The translations under genes were made by a program, and so were the position numbers. Positions 37,354-43,145 of a DNA stretch of 43,145 bases are shown here, piece by piece; the stretch's first letter is position 1; each line of letters opens with the position of its first letter. Source of the DNA: a virus. The DNA lies in the IMG/VR virus record IMGVR_UViG_3300037852_000029, positions 1 through 43,145 of that record, one strand, 5' to 3'. The notes under the pieces are model-generated. The model saw only the letters and a program-made list of their open reading frames with translations, searched no databases and was not told the DNA's origin.

Positions 37354-37767
37354 ATGGCATCGCTTACAGACATCTTGAGCGCCCTGCAAAACGGTGTCGT
37401 TGCCATCAATACGCTTACGTCTAAAACGGGCGGGATCTACAACAATCTCGCCATCGCCTCGCTGTTTCAGGGGCCGATTACCACCTCTTACACGGTGCTC
37501 TACACCTCTGCCAGTAACGCAGCGAGCCATATAGACGATATCCTGTTCTGCAATACCACGGGTTCGGCGATCACTGTATCCATGTCGATCGTCGCGCCGG
37601 GTGGAACCGCTTCGGCCTCGAATGCAATCTTCTTCGGCCTGTCGATTCCCGCTAACTCGACGCTGACATGGACAGGTCGTATAATCGTTCCGGCCGGCTA
37701 TACGGTGCAGGCTCTTGCTTCGGGCGCGGGTCTGACACTCACGATTTCCGGCGGCACGAGCGTTTGA
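37354..37767 (+). CDS. Small beta-rich virion protein (137 aa)
   Basis: Helical start (MASLTDILSALQNGVVAINT), then a beta-sandwich-like domain (YTVLYTSASNAASHIDDILF, CNTTGSAITVSMSIVAPGG, STLTWTGRIIVPAGYTVQAL, GLTLTISGGTSV). Similar small proteins follow tail-hub genes in other short-tailed phages. Function unknown; likely a virion decoration or tail tip component. Confidence 0.6.
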   Translation: MASLTDILSALQNGVVAINTLTSKTGGIYNNLAIASLFQGPITTSYTVLYTSASNAASHIDDILFCNTTGSAITVSMSIVAPGGTASASNAIFFGLSIPANSTLTWTGRIIVPAGYTVQALASGAGLTLTISGGTSV

Positions 37768-37777
37768 GGATAAGCAG

Positions 37778-38320
37778 ATGGATGCGATCAAGAATGCTCT
37801 GCGAATTGCTCGGAAACCTCGTGCATCTGGCGGTTCCGTCACCGTCACCCATGAAGGGCCTATCAATAGCTCTGTTGCGGGCAGAACGGACCACTTGCCC
37901 TTACATGTAAAAGCTGGGAGCTACATATTGCCAGCGGATATCGTCAGCTCTTATGGTGAAGGAAATACGTCCGCTGGTTTCCGTGTCATGAACCGCCTGT
38001 TCGGTGGAACGCCCTACAACGCCAAGGGTGGACCCTATAACAGCGGAAAGCGACCCTACGGCTCCGACAGTGACGAGCCCTACGGTCAGAGCGACAGTCC
38101 CTACAACGTCGAACTTCAGAACCGCGCCAAGGGCGGAAAGACCGGCACCGTTCCCGTTGTCGTCGCGGGCGGGGAATATGCGATCTCTCCCGAAAAAGTG
38201 GCCGAAATTGGCGAGGGCGATATGCAGCGCGGGCATCGGATTCTTGACGAATTTATCCTCCGCAGTAGAAAGGATTTGGTCAAAACGCTAAACAAACTAC
38301 CCGGCCCAGCCAGGGATTAA
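37778..38320 (+). CDS. KxGG/KGG-motif protein with conserved AGGEY core (180 aa)
   Basis: N-terminal helix (DAIKNALRIARKPRASGGSV), then LPLHVKAGSYILPADIVSSY and a KGG linker rich in Tyr/Asn/Gly (NAKGGPYNSGKRPYG). The C-terminal conserved block VVAGGEYAISPEKVAEIGEG and a helix (QRGHRILDEFILRSRKDLVK) follow. The phrase is found in tail-region proteins of many alphaproteobacterial phages; its job is unknown but assembly or ejection is likely. Confidence 0.65.
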   Translation: MDAIKNALRIARKPRASGGSVTVTHEGPINSSVAGRTDHLPLHVKAGSYILPADIVSSYGEGNTSAGFRVMNRLFGGTPYNAKGGPYNSGKRPYGSDSDEPYGQSDSPYNVELQNRAKGGKTGTVPVVVAGGEYAISPEKVAEIGEGDMQRGHRILDEFILRSRKDLVKTLNKLPGPARD

Positions 38321-38345
38321 CATACTGACAAACAGGGATACATAC

Positions 38346-38798
38346 ATGACAAATGACGAAGGCGAAGCCCTCATTCTAGGGTGCTCAGATCTCTATGAGA
38401 TCGAAGACAAGCTTAAGCTCGAAATGTCCAAGCGCACAGAGTTCAGCACAACGCTCTGGATTTGGTGGGCATGGGAATTGTACGCCATGGAGGCCGAGAT
38501 TGGAGTTGATATCAAGCACCATGATATGCCGAGCATTTCGGCGGCTCAGGTGTGCATGAGCATCGCGGAAGGCGACACGACAAAAAGCGATGAATCATTC
38601 TTCGGAGCCTTGAGCAGCCTCAATCTCAGGAATCATGTTAAGCGGTATCTGGAATTTTTCGATCACGAGGAAAATTCACCGCGAGAAATGGCGCGCGAGT
38701 TCGCCGAAATACAGCGCATTGAATATCTTCTCATGATCGCGATCGAGTATCAGCGGAACGCTCAGAAAGAATACGAGGCGGCATGTCTGACGCATTGA
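38346..38798 (+). CDS. Hypothetical helical protein (150 aa)
   Basis: Predominantly helical, acidic (YEIEDKLKLEMSKRTEFSTT, NHVKRYLEFFDHEENSPREM, REFAEIQRIEYLLMIAIEYQ), with a Trp-rich stretch (WIWWAWELYAME). Overlaps the GNAT gene by 16 bases. No family recognised. Confidence 0.55.
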   Translation: MTNDEGEALILGCSDLYEIEDKLKLEMSKRTEFSTTLWIWWAWELYAMEAEIGVDIKHHDMPSISAAQVCMSIAEGDTTKSDESFFGALSSLNLRNHVKRYLEFFDHEENSPREMAREFAEIQRIEYLLMIAIEYQRNAQKEYEAACLTH

Positions 38799-39340
38799 CC
38801 ATCCGCCTTGGCGAGCCGGGCGATCTTGGGGAAATCATGGAGCTGGCTAAAATCAGCACCGACGAGAACGCGTTCCTTCCGCCGAGCATGGCAAAAATAG
38901 CCACGAAAATGTGGTCTCTTTTGCATAGGGACCATGGATTGGTGGGGGTCGTAGAAGGACCAGATGGCAAGATTGATGGTGTCGTCCTTCTCCAAATCGG
39001 AGAGGTTTGGTATTCCGACACCATAATCGTGGAGGAACTGGTTGTCTTTGTTCATCCAGATCGCAGAAGCGCAAAGGGCGGTAGAGCTAGACGGCTAGCC
39101 AAACTCACCAAAAAGGTAGCTGATGATCTAATGATGCCCCTGCTTATTGGGGTTCTGTCCAACGCTCGAACAAAGGGCAAGGTCCGTATGTATCAGCGCG
39201 AGTTTGGAGAACCAAGTGGGGCATTTTTCCTGCACAATGCCACAACAGGCGCGCCCGGCGGGGAATGGACTAGAGAAGAAAGCGATGGTAATACCGAACC
39301 TGTCGTCATCGTAGAAGGGTCCATAGGAAATGCAGGATAA
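38783..39340 (+). CDS. GNAT-family N-acetyltransferase-like protein (185 aa)
   Basis: Pattern of the GNAT fold: TIRLGEPGDLGEIMELAKIS at the N-terminus, HGLVGVVEGPDGKIDGVVLL in strand 3-4, and the acetyl-CoA-binding motif A (VVFVHPDRRSAKGGRARRLA). The C-terminus is polar. Many tailed phages carry such a gene in the tail region; substrates are unknown, and modification of a virion or host protein is possible. It overlaps the next gene by 11 bases. Confidence 0.7.
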   Translation: MSDALTIRLGEPGDLGEIMELAKISTDENAFLPPSMAKIATKMWSLLHRDHGLVGVVEGPDGKIDGVVLLQIGEVWYSDTIIVEELVVFVHPDRRSAKGGRARRLAKLTKKVADDLMMPLLIGVLSNARTKGKVRMYQREFGEPSGAFFLHNATTGAPGGEWTREESDGNTEPVVIVEGSIGNAG

Positions 39341-40223
39341 AGGCCTCATCTTCTATGTGTATGAGCACTGGAGACCTGACAAAAATATATGCTTCTATGT
39401 CGGCAAGGGATGTGGTCGACGCTCGCGCGTTATGTACGGACGCAAGGAGCATCACCAGAGAATACAGAAAAAGCTCGCCCGTATGGGGTTGTCTGTTGAG
39501 ATCAGGATTATCGCAACCGGTCTAAGTGATGATGATGCCAAGGCTCTGGAAATGGAGCGTATCGCCTTCTGGCTTGCTAAGGGATGTGATTTAGCCAACC
39601 GCACGGCCGGTGGGGATGGCGGAGTTAATCCCCATCCAGAAACAAGAGCAAAAATGCGTGCTGCAAAACTCGGCACAAAGCATAGCGACGAGCAGAAGGC
39701 GAAAATATCGGCATCTACCAAGGCGGCTCTCAACGCACCTGGAATGAGTGAGAGATTGTCAGCCGCAATTCGTGCGGCCTCTCAGCGGCCTGAGGTGAAG
39801 GAAAAACGCTCTAGAAGTCAGAAAGCCCGCATCCGGACTAAGGAGCATGCTCAGAGAATTTCAGCTGCTCATATGGGCAAGAAACTTTCTCCGGAACATA
39901 TCGAAAAAATGCGGAAAGGGCTTACTGGCCGCAAGCAGTCTCACGAGGAGATCGAAAAGCGTAGACTTGCCAATTCAGGCCGCAAGCGGTCCCCTGAATT
40001 TTGCGCGAAGATGAAGGAAATGTGGTCTGATGACCGCAAAGAGCGCCAGATCCGTGAGAGGAGTATACCGATCATATGCATAAATGATCGGAAGGAGTTC
40101 CCCTCCGCTAAGGAAGCGGCGAAATTCTATGGCGTGGATAATTCCATGATCACGAAGGTATGCAAAGGAAAATTCAAAGACACGAAAGGATTTTCTTTTA
40201 AGTATCTTGAGGAACTAAGGTAA
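39330..40223 (+). CDS. GIY-YIG homing endonuclease
   Basis: This 297-residue nuclease has FYVYEHWRPDKNICFYVGKG at the N-terminus (GIY-YIG), the catalytic Arg (GCGRRSR) and Glu (LEMERIAFW). At least five NUMOD3-like DNA-binding repeats follow (HPETRAKMRAAKLGTKHSDE, QKAKIS, EHAQRISAAHMGKK, PEHIEKMRKGLTGR, HEEIEKRRLANSGR), then a C-terminal NUMOD1/IENR1-like segment (IICINDRKEFPSAKEAAKFY). It is related in plan to the enzyme at 24579 but longer. The gene overlaps the GNAT gene and its stop shares a base with the next start (TAATG), so the insertion is precise. Confidence 0.9.
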   Translation: MQDKGLIFYVYEHWRPDKNICFYVGKGCGRRSRVMYGRKEHHQRIQKKLARMGLSVEIRIIATGLSDDDAKALEMERIAFWLAKGCDLANRTAGGDGGVNPHPETRAKMRAAKLGTKHSDEQKAKISASTKAALNAPGMSERLSAAIRAASQRPEVKEKRSRSQKARIRTKEHAQRISAAHMGKKLSPEHIEKMRKGLTGRKQSHEEIEKRRLANSGRKRSPEFCAKMKEMWSDDRKERQIRERSIPIICINDRKEFPSAKEAAKFYGVDNSMITKVCKGKFKDTKGFSFKYLEELR

Positions 40224-43145
40224 TGGGATCGGGCAAGGGCAGCACGTCGACGAGCACTGTGCAAATTCCGCAGGCCGTACTCGATCGCTATACTGCAGTA
40301 AATCAGACCGCTCAGCAAGCAGCTTCCCGTCCTTTCGTCCCGTATTCGGGAGAATTTGTTGCACCGATCAACGCCCAAGAGCAGACCGGCATCGCAAATA
40401 CCAATGCAGCCGCGAACTCTTACCAGCCATATTATACCGCTGCCACAGCTGCCACCAATGCAGGGGGACAGGCTGTCAATCCTACGGATCTGGATAGCAG
40501 CGCCATCAACAAATACATGTCACCCTATCTGAATACCGTCTTGGGTTCGGAGTCGGCGCTTCTCAATCAGAACAATCAGCAACAGCAGTCCGGCCAGCTT
40601 GGCACCGCTATCCAGAGCGGCGCCTTTGGCGGCGATAGGGGCGGAATCGCGGCCGCTAATCTCGCGCAACAGCAGAATCTGGCAAACGCCAACATCTATT
40701 CGAATATCCTCAATCAAGGATACAACAACGCTCTCGGCGTCGCACAGCAGCAGCAGGGTGTCGGCCTAGCGGCTGGTCAGGCTAACCGCACTGCACAGCA
40801 GCAGATGGGTGCTCAACTTGCTGGCCTAGGCACGGCGGCGCAGCAGGCTGGTCTTGCTGGAGCGGCAGCGCAGACAAGTGCTGGCCAACTACAGCAGCAG
40901 ACGCAGCAAGGTCAGGACACTGCTCAGTACCAGCAGTTCCTCCAGTCCCAAAGTTACCCTTTTCAGGTCGCGCAGTTCCTTGCTGGAATCGCGGAAGGTA
41001 CTGGAAGTCTTTCCGGTTCCACAACTACCACCAATTCTACACAGAACGGCATTTTCTCTGATCGAGAACTTAAAACCAGCATCCGTGAAGTCGGTAAGAC
41101 CTTCGACGGTCAGCCTATCTACACGTATAAGTACAAGGGACAACCGCAGACGCATATGGGCCTCATGGCTCAGGACGTCGAGGACGCGCATCCAGACGCG
41201 GTGGGTCTGGCATCGGGCTACAAGACGGTCGATTACCGCAAGGCGACCGATGACGCAGCCAAGCGCGGTCATTTCGCGGGTGGCGGAGGGGCTTATGATC
41301 CGTCCAATTGGCAGGAAATGCTCGGCGCCTATCAGCAGATGTACGCGCCGCTGTTGAACGTCAAGAGCGGATTGGGAGCGGGCAGCATCGTCCCCGAGAC
41401 GCCCAGTCAGTCGCATACGCTGGCGGTTGCTCAGAACCCCACGCCGAAACAGGACAGCCTGTTGCACGACGCTTCGTCTCTGGCGGGTGACGTTGACGCG
41501 ATCGGCAAGGCCGGGGACAAGTTCGGCGCATGGAGTTACGGCCATAAGGAGGGGGACGATAGTGATGGCTATGCCCGTGGCGGTCTGGCATCGGGCGGCA
41601 ACCCTGACGACATGCCCTATGGCGGAGATCACGGTCTCGACATTCCCGACGACCAGCAGAAGTTCACGCTGAACGCGGCCAAGCCGGCGAATGCTCCCAA
41701 CAGCAATCCGCTGGGTGACCTCAAGGATATCGCCTCGATCGCCAGCACGATTGCGGCCTTCGCGCGGGGTGGACGGGCCAAGCGCGCTGATGGTGGGGCT
41801 ACGGATGCCTTCAGCGGTTCGAATGGCAAGCCTCCTCCCTTCCCGACGAAGCGCGCAGACGGTGGCGCGACCAACGGACCCAATATCTCGGCAATCCGTC
41901 GTGCGCTGATGATCGCGTTGAACCCGATGCTGCAGCACCATGGTCCGCCGCCGGTCACCGATGACGCAGCCAATGACGACAGCGGCAATGATGGCGAACC
42001 GCAGCGCATGGTCGCCAATGGCGCTCCTACGGGACTGGCAGCGGAACCGATCGAAACGGCTAGTGGATCAAACGGCAAGCCTCCACCTTTCCCCAAGCCT
42101 GGCCATCTCGATCCGCAGGTGGTGTCGTTCCTCAAGTCCAAGGGATTGGGCGACGATCAGGCGCAAGGCATTGCCGCCGGGATCTATGCGGAGAGTGCCA
42201 ACAACCCGAACGCGGTCAATCCCAAGTCGGGTGCTTTGGGGTTGGGTCAGTGGCTCGGTGCGCGCAAAAAGCAATTGGTCGATCAGTATGGTGACAATCC
42301 TGACAAGGGTGACCAGCTCAATTATCTCTGGCATGAACTGAACGGCGGCGACAGGGGCGGATCGTCCGTGCTTTCAGCCGATGACGCTCCTACTGCGCTC
42401 GCCGCCTATATCAAGCATTTCATGCGCCCCGCACAGGGGGCCGAGACGACTGGAGATCTTGTCCGTGGCCTTGGCGCTCTGCGGCAGGGTTTCGCCGATG
42501 GTGGCGCGCCCGATCCTGATCAGGCGGCGGCCAATTCCGACCTTCCCGATTTGGACACGCCGGACGATACCGGACTTGCATCTGGCAAGCGTCCCAAGGA
42601 TCTCCTACCGTCCAATTTCTCGGAGCCGGTCAACGACCTCGATCAGGCGCGCGGCCTCGCATCTGCGCCGATCCCGGAAGCGCAGGCCGAACAGCCCCGT
42701 AATACCAATGGCGACGATACGCACGGCAATTTCTGGCACAACCTCAAGCATGGGAGCGCCGATGCCATCGTTCCCTTGCTCACTGGTATTGGGGCGTTCG
42801 GCACGGCAAACACCAAGAACCCGCTGACCGCACTTGCTACCGGTCTAGGCGCTGGTGCGTCCGAATATCAGAAGATGCGCGAGTTCGAGCTTGAGCCGCA
42901 GCAGCTTGCCATCAATCGGATGACGGCGACGGCGAACATATACAATGCCCAGAACACAGCGGCCAACAATGCCCGACAGATCGCCATGGGCATGTATGAA
43001 CCAGTTCTTACTAACCCGGCAACTCCTTGGTTCAATAAGCGGACGGGCCAGTTGGAGACGAACCAGCAGCACCAGAGCACCATAGATAACTATGTAAGCA
43101 GCATCTATAACCGCCAGATTCCAGGCCTTCCTCCCCTGCAGATGC
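40223..43145 (+). CDS. Large ejection/internal virion protein with S74-like motif and tail lysozyme domain (partial)
   Basis: At least 974 residues, open to the right edge. Residues 1-270 are Gln/Ala/Asn-rich and helical. At about 278-330 lies FSDRELKTSIREVGK ... YTYKYKG ... HMGLMAQDVED, which matches the chaperone/S74 autoprocessing pattern usually found at fibre C-termini. Residues 330-620 are disordered with repeated RGG/DGG motifs and two copies of GSNGKPPPFP. Residues about 628-740 match the phage tail lysozyme family (QVVSFLKSKGLGDDQAQGIA, GIYAESANNPNAVNPKSGAL, GLGQWLG), with Glu657 as probable catalytic acid. The rest is helical. Probably ejected to cross the envelope and locally cut peptidoglycan. 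TAATG start overlap. Confidence 0.75.
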   Translation, partial: MGSGKGSTSTSTVQIPQAVLDRYTAVNQTAQQAASRPFVPYSGEFVAPINAQEQTGIANTNAAANSYQPYYTAATAATNAGGQAVNPTDLDSSAINKYMSPYLNTVLGSESALLNQNNQQQQSGQLGTAIQSGAFGGDRGGIAAANLAQQQNLANANIYSNILNQGYNNALGVAQQQQGVGLAAGQANRTAQQQMGAQLAGLGTAAQQAGLAGAAAQTSAGQLQQQTQQGQDTAQYQQFLQSQSYPFQVAQFLAGIAEGTGSLSGSTTTTNSTQNGIFSDRELKTSIREVGKTFDGQPIYTYKYKGQPQTHMGLMAQDVEDAHPDAVGLASGYKTVDYRKATDDAAKRGHFAGGGGAYDPSNWQEMLGAYQQMYAPLLNVKSGLGAGSIVPETPSQSHTLAVAQNPTPKQDSLLHDASSLAGDVDAIGKAGDKFGAWSYGHKEGDDSDGYARGGLASGGNPDDMPYGGDHGLDIPDDQQKFTLNAAKPANAPNSNPLGDLKDIASIASTIAAFARGGRAKRADGGATDAFSGSNGKPPPFPTKRADGGATNGPNISAIRRALMIALNPMLQHHGPPPVTDDAANDDSGNDGEPQRMVANGAPTGLAAEPIETASGSNGKPPPFPKPGHLDPQVVSFLKSKGLGDDQAQGIAAGIYAESANNPNAVNPKSGALGLGQWLGARKKQLVDQYGDNPDKGDQLNYLWHELNGGDRGGSSVLSADDAPTALAAYIKHFMRPAQGAETTGDLVRGLGALRQGFADGGAPDPDQAAANSDLPDLDTPDDTGLASGKRPKDLLPSNFSEPVNDLDQARGLASAPIPEAQAEQPRNTNGDDTHGNFWHNLKHGSADAIVPLLTGIGAFGTANTKNPLTALATGLGAGASEYQKMREFELEPQQLAINRMTATANIYNAQNTAANNARQIAMGMYEPVLTNPATPWFNKRTGQLETNQQHQSTIDNYVSSIYNRQIPGLPPLQM

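Noticed and set aside
40889-41941. A 350-codon open frame on the minus strand
   Set aside because: It is antisense to the ejection protein, whose + strand frame contains clear S74 and RGG motifs; the minus translation has no recognisable motif or ribosome binding site.

Overview
The window is a contiguous piece of a tailed bacteriophage or prophage genome. It is probably a temperate or recently temperate, short-tailed (podovirus-type) phage of an alphaproteobacterium. The evidence is a lambda-like immunity and recombination region (XRE repressor, Erf annealing protein, NinB), a terminase/portal/scaffold head module, and a tail module with paired adaptors, a P22 gp10-like hub, a beta-helix tailspike and a very long ejection protein with a tail lysozyme domain. 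There is no tape measure, major tail protein or baseplate. The host guess is inference, from a GcrA-like DNA-binding protein, moderately high GC and the style of the structural proteins. Both edges cut through genes (a leftward gene at base 1, the ejection protein at base 43145), so the genome continues on both sides. No integrase, attachment site, holin, spanin or tRNA was recognised.

Layout. Bases 1-4136 are a leftward early operon. It runs from a strong promoter at 4187-4159 through small unknown genes to Erf, two HNH nuclease genes and NinB. A second leftward promoter with a nested palindrome (156-128) drives the gene cut by the left edge. A 72-residue XRE repressor (4419-4201) lies between the leftward and rightward gene blocks, with repeated TGAGAAT operator-like sites. 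Everything from 4541 to the right edge is on the + strand. Bases 4541-8044 hold a GIY-YIG-like nuclease gene, small membrane and DNA-binding proteins, a DUF1064-type nuclease and a nucleotidyltransferase-like protein. Bases 8045-8323 form the longest gene-free stretch and contain a strikingly structured element. Bases 8324-10611 carry replication-type genes (HTH protein, HNH protein, DEAH helicase). Bases 10608-13746 are a run of small accessory genes. Bases 13779-17865 start with the small terminase subunit, followed by about fourteen small genes, among them an apparently leaderless HTH regulator and an Ala-Tyr/Ala-Asp repeat protein. Bases 17935-27633 are the packaging and head module (large terminase, portal, a KxGG-motif protein, GIY-YIG nuclease, GroES-like co-chaperonin, scaffold). 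Bases 27688-27749 hold a terminator followed at once by a promoter. Bases 27771 to the end are adaptors, beta-rich virion proteins, tailspike, hub, GNAT acetyltransferase, another GIY-YIG nuclease and the ejection protein.

Most neighbouring genes overlap by 1 or 4 bases (TGATG, TAATG, ATGA, GTGA), which implies extensive translational coupling. Many small genes here are defined only by these junctions and their ribosome binding sites. The few real intergenic gaps hold most of the control signals. The most interesting points are the structured element at 8149-8248, the two-state hexamer repeat at 15357-15536, the absence of a recognisable major capsid gene between scaffold and adaptors, signal peptides on two virion-region proteins, a three-fold repeated DNA-binding protein, and a leaderless regulator beside a 16-base palindrome.
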